Shown here: positions 14,187 to 21,993 of the stretch, piece after piece
Position numbering within the stretch: position 1 is the first letter of the stretch
Layout of the letters: every line of letters starts with the position of its first letter
Source: CAZVEV01 sp964625865
GTDB lineage: Bacteria; Planctomycetota; Phycisphaerae; SM23-33
Direction: 5' to 3'
Assembly (NCBI GenBank): GCA_964625865.1
Contig: CAZVEV010000070.1
Location: 1 to 22,424, forward strand
Length of the DNA: 22,424 nucleotides
Translations under genes and position numbers: made by a program
The notes under the pieces: generated by a model
Seen by the model: only the letters and a program-made list of their open reading frames with translations
Told to the model about the DNA's origin: nothing
Database searches by the model: none

Positions 14187-15419
14187 CTACATCGCCTGGA
14201 TGAGGTTGACGATCACGCTGATCGCCAGCGCTGCGGCCAGGGCGATCACGAGCATCATCATGTTGGGGTTGGCCTGGGCTGCCTGGCTCCCCTCGGTGTC
14301 TTCCGCGGCCCCCCCAGCGGCCAGGCCGGACAGCAGCCCGGCGTCGATCTGCTTCCTCGCCTGGAGCGGGGGGCGACCGGCGGCGATCGACTCCAGGTCC
14401 ACCAGCAGGTCCGTCGTCGACCCGTACCGATGGCGCCGGTCCTTGGCCATCATCACTTCCACGACCTCGCCGATCCCGGCTGACAGGCTCGTGTTGATGT
14501 GATCCGGCGGGGTCAACTGCTCCTTCAGGTGCTTGTGCATGACCGCCGCAGGCGTCTCGCCGTCGAACGGCACGCGCCCGGTGACCAGGTGATAGAGCGT
14601 CGCGCCGAGCGAGTAGATGTCGGCCCGGAAGTCGATATCCACCTCGCCGCGGATCTGCTCGGGGCTGATGTAGTACGGCGTGCCGTAGGCCCGCCCGGCC
14701 TCGGCCTCGGCGGCCGCGGCGTCGCTGGCCTCGCGGGCCAGACCCATGTCGGCGAGCTTGGCCTCCCCGCTGGGCGTGATCATGATGTTCTTGAGCTTCA
14801 CGTCGCGGTGGATCAGCCCCTGGTGATGCGCGTGCTCCAGCGCGCGGGCGATCTGGACGATGTAGCCCAGCGCGTCGGCTTCGGCGAGCACCTTGCGCTC
14901 GGCAAGCATCTCGTGGAGCGTGTCGCCCTCGACGTACTCCATCACGAAGTAGTGGTATCCGCTGGCCTCGCCGACGTCGATGGCCTGGACGATGTTGGCG
15001 TGGTTCAGCTTGGCCGCCGCCTTGCCCTCCTTGTAGAACCGCTCGACGTATTCGGCATTCTCCGAGAGGCGCTTGGGCAGGACCTTGATGGCCACCACAC
15101 GGTCCAGGCTCAGTTGGCGGGCCTTGAAGACGGTCGCCATCGCGCCGGCGCCGAGTTTCGAGATGATCTGGTAGCCCGGGATCTGCTGATTCCGCGAGGC
15201 CTCGATGGTCCGCTTGGCCCGATCGATCTGGCTGGCGGTCACCACGCCCCGGGCGACCATGATCGCCGCGAGGTCCTCGCCGCCGTCGCCCTGTCGCAGG
15301 GACAGGCAGTTGCTCACCTCATCCTGCGTAGCCAGACGCTGCTCCACCACGAGGCGCCCAAGTTCGGTGTCCATCGAACTCTTGCCGTTGGGCTCTTGAC
15401 TTGCACTTGCTTCGCTCAT
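14187..15419 (-). CDS. Tail-anchored Hanks-type serine/threonine protein kinase
   Basis: 410 residues. Start ATG at 15419 (MSEASASQEP) is chosen because upstream residues are Arg-rich and not kinase-like. Residues 15-80 form a helical domain resembling the N-terminal part of GspE/PilB ATPases (LGRLVVEQRLATQDEV, then ARGVVTASQIDRAKRT). The kinase domain (84-350) has the Gly-rich loop KLGAGAMATVFKA, Lys112 in VVAIKVL, Glu131 in the C helix, HRDVKLKN (204-211), DMG (224-226, replacing DFG), a GTPYYISPEQ activation segment and RADIYSLG. A Pro/Gln linker leads to a single C-terminal helix (388-408, MMMLVIALAAALAISVIVNLIQAM region), so the enzyme is anchored with the kinase in the cytoplasm. There is no extracellular sensor domain. 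The neighbouring partner-switch operon and this gene face the same way but have separate promoters; a functional link is only inferred. Confidence 0.92.
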   Translation of the reverse strand: MSEASASQEPNGKSSMDTELGRLVVEQRLATQDEVSNCLSLRQGDGGEDLAAIMVARGVVTASQIDRAKRTIEASRNQQIPGYQIISKLGAGAMATVFKARQLSLDRVVAIKVLPKRLSENAEYVERFYKEGKAAAKLNHANIVQAIDVGEASGYHYFVMEYVEGDTLHEMLAERKVLAEADALGYIVQIARALEHAHHQGLIHRDVKLKNIMITPSGEAKLADMGLAREASDAAAAEAEAGRAYGTPYYISPEQIRGEVDIDFRADIYSLGATLYHLVTGRVPFDGETPAAVMHKHLKEQLTPPDHINTSLSAGIGEVVEVMMAKDRRHRYGSTTDLLVDLESIAAGRPPLQARKQIDAGLLSGLAAGGAAEDTEGSQAAQANPNMMMLVIALAAALAISVIVNLIQAM

Positions 15420-15560
15420 TGTCGGGTTCCGCTGCGTCAGCCTACATGCACTTGAACGACCACCGCCGAGGGTATCTGCGGACCTGCGGGCGCCACGTCT
15501 TCGCTGCCGAAATGGCTGTAAGAGGCGATCTGAGACGTCCATGTCACTAAAGGTCTGTTG

Positions 15561-15590
15561 AGCATACTGCACCCACCAGCGGACGGTCAA
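15561..15590 (-). promoter_or_regulatory. Candidate sigma70-like promoter of the kinase gene
   Basis: On the minus strand, TTGACC (15585-15590, 5/6) and TATGCT (15561-15566, 4/6) are separated by 18 bp. They lie 142 bp upstream of the kinase ATG and 19 bp after the radical SAM stop codon. A leader of about 135 nt would follow; it has no obvious structure. Confidence 0.45.
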
Positions 15591-15609
15591 CCCAAAAAGT
15601 CACAGGATC

Positions 15610-16629
15610 TTAACATTCTACGTCTGGCTCCTCGCCACAGTTCGGCCCGTACAGCCACGCCGGACCCAACGTCTCGCCGAACATGCCCCGGCCCACCAGG
15701 TGGCGCCGGATGTCCCAGCACAGTTCGCACTTGCCCGCATAATCGTCTGCCGGCACGAATCCGCAGGCAACAGCCCGCTCCAGCAGGTCGACCGGCCCGC
15801 CCCGGACCAGGTCCGAGATGATCGGCCGACGGTCCCGCTCGGCTTCCAGCGCCTGCCACAGTTGACTGACGCTCGTCGTCGCATCGGCGGTCCCGAGCAC
15901 GATTCCCGCACAGGTTCCGGGCATCACGCGTCCGGCGGCGTCTATGTGAACGTGCCTGGACCGCAGCAGGACCTGCCTGCAGGGAGTATCGGCAAATGCT
16001 TCGGGCCCCTTGCGTTGCATCTGCGGAGCAAGTTCGTCGACCGCCCTGCCGCCCCAGCGGTCTCGCCCGGCGGCGGCCCAGCGAGCGAACAGGGCGCGGC
16101 GGTCGTCGCCGCTCAGCGCATCAGTATCGCACCCGTCGGCCAGCCAGTCGCGCCAGCGCACCTGCACGCGGCCGGTCCCGAGCACGTCGGCCGCCACGCG
16201 AGCGGCGAGGCGGCAGCGCTCGAGGGGCACGAACTGCTGGTGGTACGGGTCGGCGGAAATCGACAGCTTGACCATGCCCGCATCCTTCAGCGCCTCGATG
16301 CGCCGGCGCACGATCGCCTCGTCGGTCGCCCAGAACGCGTTGGTCTCGACCTTCGCCAGCGGGCCCAGGCCCTCGGCGGCGGCACGGCGGCACAGGTCGA
16401 TCAGGCGCGGCCAGTCGCCAAACGGCTCGCCGCCGGACAGGTGGATGCGGCACCCGTGCGGCGAGGCGTCGATCAACTGGCGCCACAACCGCAGGGCCGT
16501 CTCGACCGTCATCTCCTCGCCGCGCTCGGGCCCGCAGCGCAGATAGCATGACGCGCACCGGGCGTTGCACCAGTACGTCAGCATCAGCCCCGCAAAGGAC
16601 CAGTACTTCACGGGCATCGGTTGGATCAT
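15610..16629 (-). CDS. Radical SAM protein with SPASM-like C-terminal cysteines
   Basis: 339 residues from the ATG at 16629; an ATG at 16617 (MPVKYWSF) is the alternative. Near the N-terminus LTYWCNARCASCYLRC gives the CxxxCxxC cluster motif (Cys21, Cys25, Cys28) that binds the catalytic 4Fe-4S cluster, and HLSGGEPF (63-70) is the SAM-binding GGE motif. Later strand motifs include KVETNAFW and VKLSISADPYHQQFVP. The C-terminal part has DTPCRQVL, VHIDAAGRVMPGTCAGI, AVACGF, KCELCW and PNCGEE, a cysteine pattern compatible with auxiliary Fe-S clusters of SPASM/twitch proteins. The substrate (peptide, protein or small molecule) cannot be told. It is 107 bp downstream of the AnmK-like gene, on the same strand, with a long inverted repeat between. 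No precursor peptide gene is recognised nearby. Confidence 0.85.
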   Translation of the reverse strand: MIQPMPVKYWSFAGLMLTYWCNARCASCYLRCGPERGEEMTVETALRLWRQLIDASPHGCRIHLSGGEPFGDWPRLIDLCRRAAAEGLGPLAKVETNAFWATDEAIVRRRIEALKDAGMVKLSISADPYHQQFVPLERCRLAARVAADVLGTGRVQVRWRDWLADGCDTDALSGDDRRALFARWAAAGRDRWGGRAVDELAPQMQRKGPEAFADTPCRQVLLRSRHVHIDAAGRVMPGTCAGIVLGTADATTSVSQLWQALEAERDRRPIISDLVRGGPVDLLERAVACGFVPADDYAGKCELCWDIRRHLVGRGMFGETLGPAWLYGPNCGEEPDVEC

Positions 16630-16630
16630 G

Positions 16631-16733
16631 GGTCGAAGGTCCAAGGTCGAAGGTCAAAGGTCAGGAGTCGCAAGTCCAACGCACGAGAGAACGCGCTATC
16701 GGACCTTTGACGTTGGACCTTCGACCTTTGACC
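16631..16733 (-). repeat. Inverted repeat of 7-bp tandem units between the AnmK-like and radical SAM genes
   Basis: The left arm (16631-16662) is four and a half tandem heptads of GGTCNAA. The right arm (16702-16733) is the inverse. As an RNA stem the two 32-nt arms match at 28 positions, around a 39-nt loop. The right arm begins 3 bp after the AnmK-like stop codon, and the left arm ends one base before the radical SAM ATG at 16629. There is no U-tract. It could be a repeat-borne element, a processing signal or an attenuator that hides the ribosome site. Confidence 0.75.
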
Positions 16734-16736
16734 ATT

Positions 16737-17885
16737 TCATGGCATCCACACACTGCCTAGAACGGTCTCGCGTGCCGCGCCGGTCGCGGCGGGGCAGTGC
16801 GCTGTGAAGCGGTCCATGCGGGCGGCGGCGAGGATGGCGTAGCAGATCGCTTCCTTCGCGCGCAGGGACAGCCCATAGCGCTCCGACGCGTACGTGCTGC
16901 ACGGGCTGAGCAGCTTGCGGATGCGGCTGGCCAAGTGAATGTTCATCGCCCCGCCGCCCGAGAGGATCACCTCGTGGGGGCGCTCGGTCAGCTTGCCCAC
17001 CGCCATCGCCACCAGCCGCGCCGTCATCTCCGTCACCGTCGCGAGCAGGTCCGCATGGGAACACCCGTGCTTCGTGCCCATGTTCATCAGCCGCCACATG
17101 TAGGTTTCGCCCCACTGGGCCGGACACGTGGACTTCGGCGGGGCCGTCTGGAAGTATCCGTTGGCCAGCAGTTCGTTCAGCAGCACGGGGTTGACGGTCG
17201 CCTGCGAGGCGATGGTCCCGTCAGCGTCGAAGGGGCGGGCGAAGTGCTTCCTCGCCAGTTCGTCGATGAGGATCGTGCCCGGCCCGACGTCGAAGGCCAC
17301 CACGTCCGACGGCTCGGCGCCCGAGCCGACGAAGGCCAGCCCCACGATGCCCCCCAGATGCACCGCCACGCGGCTGAGACGCTTGTCCCGCAGCAGCAGC
17401 CAGTTCGGCCAGGCCGTCACCGCACCGCCCCACCCGCCGGCGGCCACGTCGCTGGCAGAAAAGCCGCTGACAACGGGCAGGTGCGTCCGGGCGGCAATCA
17501 GGGGGGGCGAGCCAGCGGTGATCTGCGCCCCCACGTCGTGGGCGCCTGCCCGCCGATGCCTGCGGATCAGATGTCCCGACGCCCCCACCGCCGCGATGTC
17601 CGCGGTGTCGACGTCGGCTTGGGCTATGGCGCGCTGAGCGGCGTCGGCAAAGACCTCGCCGACGTCGCGGTCGAGTTCGGCCAGCACGCCGGCCGGCTCG
17701 GCACGGTCGGAGACCATCGCGACGATCCGTCGCCTAAGCGGTTGCGGATACGGCACGTAGGTGCAGGAGACCTGTTGAACCTTCATCCGCCTGCGCGCGT
17801 AACGGATGTGCGCCACCGCCGCGTCAACACCATCGGCCGCCGCGCCGCTGCAGACCCCCACGATATATCGTTCTCGCGCCGCCAT
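16737..17885 (-). CDS. Diverged anhydro-N-acetylmuramic acid kinase (AnmK) homologue
   Basis: 382 residues, the usual AnmK length. AnmK hydrates and phosphorylates 1,6-anhydro-MurNAc in peptidoglycan recycling. Start ATG at 17885 has GCGGA 7 nt upstream. Motifs in order, with the usual family form: GVCSGAAADGVDAA (10-23) for GTMSGTSxDGxD; AVGASGHLIRRH (99-110) for IGSHGQTVRH; GSPPLIAART; ASDVAAGGWGGAV (144-156) for RDxAAGGxGAPL, with the catalytic Asp146 kept; RVAVHLGGIVGLAFV for LNLGGIAN; VVAFDVGPGTILID; PPKSTCPAQW for PPKSTGRE; VILSGGGAMN. The ATP and Asp parts are retained but the sugar-binding HGQT and APL positions have changed. It may be a paralogue with altered substrate or an inactive form. 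Its downstream neighbour is a radical SAM gene, with no cell-wall recycling genes nearby. Confidence 0.78.
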   Translation of the reverse strand: MAARERYIVGVCSGAAADGVDAAVAHIRYARRRMKVQQVSCTYVPYPQPLRRRIVAMVSDRAEPAGVLAELDRDVGEVFADAAQRAIAQADVDTADIAAVGASGHLIRRHRRAGAHDVGAQITAGSPPLIAARTHLPVVSGFSASDVAAGGWGGAVTAWPNWLLLRDKRLSRVAVHLGGIVGLAFVGSGAEPSDVVAFDVGPGTILIDELARKHFARPFDADGTIASQATVNPVLLNELLANGYFQTAPPKSTCPAQWGETYMWRLMNMGTKHGCSHADLLATVTEMTARLVAMAVGKLTERPHEVILSGGGAMNIHLASRIRKLLSPCSTYASERYGLSLRAKEAICYAILAAARMDRFTAHCPAATGAARETVLGSVWMP

Positions 17886-17959
17886 GTCCTTGTCCGCCCA
17901 CAGTGTACATCAGCACCGCGGCGATTGGAAACGCTCGCGCGGGCGTCTGCAAAAGGCAT

Positions 17960-17982
17960 TGCATTGCCGCGAGCAATATGCA
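17960..17982. promoter_or_regulatory. Inverted repeat in the AnmK-like / nifJ divergent intergenic region
   Basis: TGCATTGC (17960-17967) and GCAATATGCA (17973-17982) are inverted arms with a 2-nt bulge, around CGCGA. The region is 212 bp between divergent genes, so an operator is possible. A weak -35/-10 pair for nifJ (TTGCAT 17959-17964, CACAAT 17981-17986, 16-bp spacer) overlaps it. Confidence 0.3.
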
Positions 17983-18097
17983 CAATGATCGCTCTTGTCG
18001 GTCCTCCGGCAAGGGGACCTGCATGCATGAACAGTCGGCTGGGCGACGCCAGCCAGCATGAACCGGGCCCAAACCTACTTCGACGAGGATAGAGACG

Positions 18098-21000
18098 ATG
18101 GCACGACGCATGGTAATGATGGACGGTAACCAGGCCGTAGCGAGCATTGCGCACAAGCTCAATGAAGTGATCGCGATCTACCCGATTACGCCTTCCAGCG
18201 GGATGGGCGAGCACGCCGACGCCTTCAGCGCCGCCGGAGAGAAGAACATCTGGGGCACCGTGCCGCTGGTTGTCGAAATGCAGTCCGAAGGCGGGGCCGC
18301 CGGCGCCGTCCACGGTGCGCTGCAGACCGGCTCGCTGGTGACGACCTTCACCGCCAGCCAGGGCCTGCTCCTGATGATTCCGACAATGTACAAGGCGGCC
18401 GGCGAACTGCTGCCCACGTGCTTCCACGTCTCGGCCAGGTCGCTGGCCTGTCAGGCACTGAGCATCTTCGGCGACCACAGCGACGTGATGGGCACGCGCC
18501 AGACCGGCTTTGCTTTGCTCGCCTCGAACTCCGTGCAGGAGGCGATGGACATGGCGCTGATCGGCACGGCGGCGACCCTCGAGACCCGCGTGCCGTTCCT
18601 GCACTTCTTCGACGGCTTCCGCACCAGCCACGAGGTCGCCAAGATCGAGGCCATCGAGGATGAAGATCTCAAGGCGATGATCAGCGACGAGGCCGTCCTG
18701 GCCCACCGCGCCCGCGGCATGAGCCCCGATCATCCCGTGATTCGCGGGACGGCCCAGAACCCCGACGTCTACTTCCAGGGGCGCGAGACCGTCAATACGT
18801 ACTACGACGCCTGCCCCGACAAGGTCCAGGCCGTCATGGACAGGCTCGCCGGACTGGTCGGCAGGCAGTACAAGCTGTTCGACTACGTCGGCGCGCCGGA
18901 CGCCGACCGCGTGATCGCGATGATCGGCTCGGGCGCCGATGCCGCCCAGGAGACCGTCGAAGCCATGATCGCCTCGGGCGAGAAGGTCGGCCTGCTCAAG
19001 GTCCGACTGTACAGGCCCTTCAGCGTCAAGCACTTCATCGACGCCCTGCCCGAGACCCTCAAGACACTCGTCGCCCTCGACCGCACCAAGGAAGCCGGCG
19101 CCGTCGGCGAGCCGCTGTACACCGACTGCGTGACCTCCCTGACCGAGTGCGGCCGCGACGTTCGCGTCATCGGCGGGCGCTACGGTCTGGGCTCCAAGGA
19201 GTTCACTCCCGCCCAGATCAAGGCCGTCTTCGACGAGGCCGCCAAGGACGCCCCGAAGAACCACTTCACGGTCGGCATCAACGACGACGTGACCGGCTTG
19301 AGCCTGGACTACGACGACAGCTTCTCCACCGAAGGCGACGACGTGGTCCGCGCGATGTTCTACGGGCTCGGGTCCGACGGCACGGTCGGGGCCAACAAGA
19401 ACTCGATCAAGATCATCGGCGAGAACACCGACAAGGAGGCCCAGGGCTACTTCGTGTACGACTCGAAGAAGGCCGGCGCCATGACCGTCAGCCACCTGCG
19501 GTTCGGCCCGCGCAAGATCCGGTCATCCTACCTGGTGACCGAGGCGAACTTCGTCGCCTGCCACCAGTTCCCGTTCCTCGAGAAGTTCGACGTGCTCGCC
19601 CACGCCGTCCACGGCGCGACGTTCCTGATCAACGCCCCCTACGGCGCCGACGAGGTCTGGGACGCATTGCCCAAGACCGTCCAGCAGACGATCATCGACA
19701 AGAACCTCAAGCTGTACTCGATCAACGCCTATGAGGTGGCCAAGGCCGCCAACATGGGCTCGCGCATCAACACGATCATGCAGACGTGCTTCTTCTACCT
19801 CGCGGGCATCCTGCCCCAGGACGAAGCGATTGCCGCGATCAAGAACGCCATCAAGAAGACCTACGGCAAGAGGGGCGACGCGATTGTCCAGATGAACTAC
19901 GACGCCGTCGACCAGTCCATCGCCAACCTCAGCGAGATTCCCGTGCCCGCCGAGGCCACCAGCGCCATCGACGTGCGGCCCACGGTGGCAGCCGAGGCCC
20001 CCGACTTCGTCCAGGAGGTCACCGCGGCGATCATGTCCGGTCATGGCAACGACCTGCCCGTCAGCGGCATGCCGGACGACGGCACCTGGCCGCTGAGCAC
20101 CACGCGGTGGGAGAAGCGCAACATCGCCCTGGACATCCCCGGCTGGGACCCGAACGTCTGCATCCAGTGCGCCAAGTGCTCGGTCGCCTGCCCACACGCG
20201 GCGATCCGGACCAAGGTGTACGACCCGGCCCTGCTTTCCGACGCGCCCGAGACGTACAAGAGCGTCGACGCCAAGGGCAAGGAGTTCGCGGGCCTCAAGT
20301 GGACGGTTCAGGTAGCCCCCGAGGACTGCACCGGCTGCGGCCTGTGCGTCCAGGCCTGCCCGGCCAAGAACAAGGAGGTCGAGGGTCGCAAGGCCATCAA
20401 CATGACCGAGCAGATCCCGATCCGCGAGACCGAAGCGGCGAACTTCGCGTTCTTCCTGAATCTGCCCGAAGCCGACCGCAGTTCGCTGCGTCTGACCACG
20501 GTCAAGGGCAGCCAGTTGTGCAGGCCGCTGTTCGAGTATTCCGGCGCCTGTGCCGGCTGCGGCGAGACGCCCTACTACAAGCTGGCCACCCAGTTGTTCG
20601 GCGACCGGATGATCATCGGCAACGCCACCGGATGCAGCAGCATCTACGGCGGGAACCTGCCCACCACCCCGTTCGCCACCGACGACGACGGGCGCGGGCC
20701 GGCCTGGTGCAACTCCCTGTTCGAAGACAACGCCGAGTTCTCGTTCGGCTTCCGCCTGACCGCCGACAAGCAGCGCGAGTTCGCCCTGGAACTGGTCACC
20801 GGGATGGCCGACAAGCTCGGCGCGGACCTGGTGGCCGGCATCGTGGACGCCGACCAGAGCGACGAGGCGGGCATCATCGCCCAGCGGGCGCGGGTGGCCG
20901 ATCTGAGGAGCACGCTGGAAGGCGACTCGGACCCGGCGGCGGCTCAACTGCTCAGCGTGGCCGACCAACTGGTCAAGCGGAGCATCTGGGCCATCGGCGG

Positions 21001-21622
21001 CGACGGATGGGCTTACGATATCGGTTACGGCGGACTGGACCACGTGCTGGCCGTCGGACGCGACATCAACGTCCTGGTGATGGACACCCAGGTCTACTCG
21101 AACACCGGCGGGCAGTGCTCCAAGGCCACCTTCCGCGGACAGGTCGCCAAGTTCGCCGCCGCGGGCAAGCCGGGACCGAAAAAGGACCTCGGCATGATCG
21201 CGATGACGTACGGCAACATCTACGTGGCCCAGGTCGCGATGGGCGCCTCGGACGTCCAGACGGTCAAGGCCTTCCTGGAAGCCGATGCGTATCCCGGGCC
21301 CAGCCTGATCATCGCCTACAGCCACTGCATCGCGCACGGCTTCGTCCTGACCGAGGGCTTTGCCCACCAGAAGGCCGCCGTCGCCTGCGGCGCCTGGCCG
21401 CTGTATCGCTACGACCCGCGGCGGGCCGAGCAGGGCCTCAATCCGCTGCAACTGGACTCGAAGGCCCCCTCGATTCCGTTCGAGGACTTCGCCTACACCG
21501 AGAATCGCTTCAAGATGCTGACCAAGTCCGACCCCGAAGGCGCCAAGGTCCTTCTCGCCCAGGCCCAGAAGGACATCGAGACCCGCTGGAAGCAGTTCGA
21601 GACCCTCGCCGCCGGCGAATAG
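18098..21622 (+). CDS. nifJ: Pyruvate:ferredoxin (flavodoxin) oxidoreductase
   Basis: 1174-residue single-chain PFOR, the typical full length. It oxidises pyruvate with CoA to acetyl-CoA and CO2 and reduces ferredoxin or flavodoxin; cytoplasmic. Start ATG at 18098 has AGGA 8 nt upstream. Domain I is marked by VIAIYPITPSSGMGEHAD (24-41) and VVEMQSEGGAAGAVHG. Two 4Fe-4S ferredoxin motifs are CIQCAKCSVAC (Cys688, 691, 694, 698) and CTGCGLCVQAC (Cys744, 747, 750, 754). The proximal cluster uses Cys818 and Cys821 (GACAGCGETPYY), the Cys in GNATGCSSIYGG and probably the Cys of YSHCIAHGF. The thiamine diphosphate site is GGDGWAYDIG, then VMDTQVYSNTGGQ. All key residues are present, so an active enzyme is expected. 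It is followed by a strong terminator and stands alone. Confidence 0.98.
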   Translation: MARRMVMMDGNQAVASIAHKLNEVIAIYPITPSSGMGEHADAFSAAGEKNIWGTVPLVVEMQSEGGAAGAVHGALQTGSLVTTFTASQGLLLMIPTMYKAAGELLPTCFHVSARSLACQALSIFGDHSDVMGTRQTGFALLASNSVQEAMDMALIGTAATLETRVPFLHFFDGFRTSHEVAKIEAIEDEDLKAMISDEAVLAHRARGMSPDHPVIRGTAQNPDVYFQGRETVNTYYDACPDKVQAVMDRLAGLVGRQYKLFDYVGAPDADRVIAMIGSGADAAQETVEAMIASGEKVGLLKVRLYRPFSVKHFIDALPETLKTLVALDRTKEAGAVGEPLYTDCVTSLTECGRDVRVIGGRYGLGSKEFTPAQIKAVFDEAAKDAPKNHFTVGINDDVTGLSLDYDDSFSTEGDDVVRAMFYGLGSDGTVGANKNSIKIIGENTDKEAQGYFVYDSKKAGAMTVSHLRFGPRKIRSSYLVTEANFVACHQFPFLEKFDVLAHAVHGATFLINAPYGADEVWDALPKTVQQTIIDKNLKLYSINAYEVAKAANMGSRINTIMQTCFFYLAGILPQDEAIAAIKNAIKKTYGKRGDAIVQMNYDAVDQSIANLSEIPVPAEATSAIDVRPTVAAEAPDFVQEVTAAIMSGHGNDLPVSGMPDDGTWPLSTTRWEKRNIALDIPGWDPNVCIQCAKCSVACPHAAIRTKVYDPALLSDAPETYKSVDAKGKEFAGLKWTVQVAPEDCTGCGLCVQACPAKNKEVEGRKAINMTEQIPIRETEAANFAFFLNLPEADRSSLRLTTVKGSQLCRPLFEYSGACAGCGETPYYKLATQLFGDRMIIGNATGCSSIYGGNLPTTPFATDDDGRGPAWCNSLFEDNAEFSFGFRLTADKQREFALELVTGMADKLGADLVAGIVDADQSDEAGIIAQRARVADLRSTLEGDSDPAAAQLLSVADQLVKRSIWAIGGDGWAYDIGYGGLDHVLAVGRDINVLVMDTQVYSNTGGQCSKATFRGQVAKFAAAGKPGPKKDLGMIAMTYGNIYVAQVAMGASDVQTVKAFLEADAYPGPSLIIAYSHCIAHGFVLTEGFAHQKAAVACGAWPLYRYDPRRAEQGLNPLQLDSKAPSIPFEDFAYTENRFKMLTKSDPEGAKVLLAQAQKDIETRWKQFETLAAGE

Positions 21623-21652
21623 GTTTTCGCATACAATTGAGTAGCAACGCAA

Positions 21653-21688
21653 AGCGGCGACCCTGACCGGGGGTCGCCGCTGTTTTTT
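21653..21688 (+). terminator. Intrinsic terminator of nifJ
   Basis: A perfect 11-bp GC-rich stem (21653-21663 with 21671-21681) has a 7-nt loop and is followed by G then TTTTTT. It begins 31 bp after the nifJ stop codon. It separates nifJ from the antitoxin gene. Confidence 0.92.
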
Positions 21689-21706
21689 CGTATAGGGGTG
21701 TTGCCG

Positions 21707-21732
21707 CTTTACTTTCGTGCTATAATGTAAAG
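21707..21732 (+). promoter_or_regulatory. Promoter -10 box and overlapping operator of the AbrB-type antitoxin
   Basis: TATAAT (21721-21726, perfect) is the -10 box, 40 bp upstream of the ATG at 21766. No good -35 box exists at 17 bp. An imperfect palindrome CTTTACTTT (21707-21715) / AATGTAAAG (21724-21732) covers the -10 box, matching at 8 of 9 positions. AbrB/MazE antitoxins bind such operators, so this fits autorepression of the toxin-antitoxin operon. Confidence 0.5.
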
Positions 21733-21765
21733 TAGCGTGGGTGTAGACATTTGGAGACCGTTACT

Positions 21766-21993
21766 ATGACTTCAGTAAAGATCAGCAGCAAGAATCAGAT
21801 CGTCGTCCCGAAGGAAGCCCGGGATCGCCTTGGGGTCGGCCCCGGCGATGAGTTGCTCGTTATCACAAAACGCGACCGCATCATCTTCACCCGAAAGCCT
21901 GACAACCTGCTGGAACACCTCGCTGGCTGCGCCAAAGGCGTCTATGGCGACTCGGATGAGTATCTGCGGAAAGAGCGGGCCTCATGGGATTAG
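21766..21993 (+). CDS. AbrB/MazE (SpoVT-AbrB) family antitoxin
   Basis: 75 residues. Start ATG at 21766 has GGAG 9 nt upstream; an in-frame TTG at 21751 is rejected. The N-terminus MTSVKISSKNQIVVPKEARD followed by RLGVGPGDELLVI is a canonical SpoVT-AbrB swapped-hairpin DNA-binding domain. The acidic C-terminal tail (YGDSDEYLRKERASWD) would contact the toxin. The stop codon lies inside the toxin gene start (10-bp overlap, ATGGGATTAG), indicating translational coupling. This is the VapB-like partner of the PIN toxin. Confidence 0.9.
   Translation: MTSVKISSKNQIVVPKEARDRLGVGPGDELLVITKRDRIIFTRKPDNLLEHLAGCAKGVYGDSDEYLRKERASWD

Noticed and set aside
16631..16733. Heptad inverted repeat considered as a CRISPR array or rho-independent terminator
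   Set aside because: The units are 7 bp without spacers, which does not fit CRISPR, and no U-tract follows the stem.
17783..19495. Long minus-strand open frame (570 codons) spanning the nifJ start
   Set aside because: It lies opposite nifJ and is composed of Asp/Gly/Val/Leu/Arg-rich antisense-type sequence with no domain. In GC-rich DNA, antisense frames of this length are common.
19523..21652. Minus-strand open frame of 709 codons opposite nifJ
   Set aside because: Complete overlap with the strongly supported PFOR gene, repetitive low-complexity translation, no recognisable motifs.
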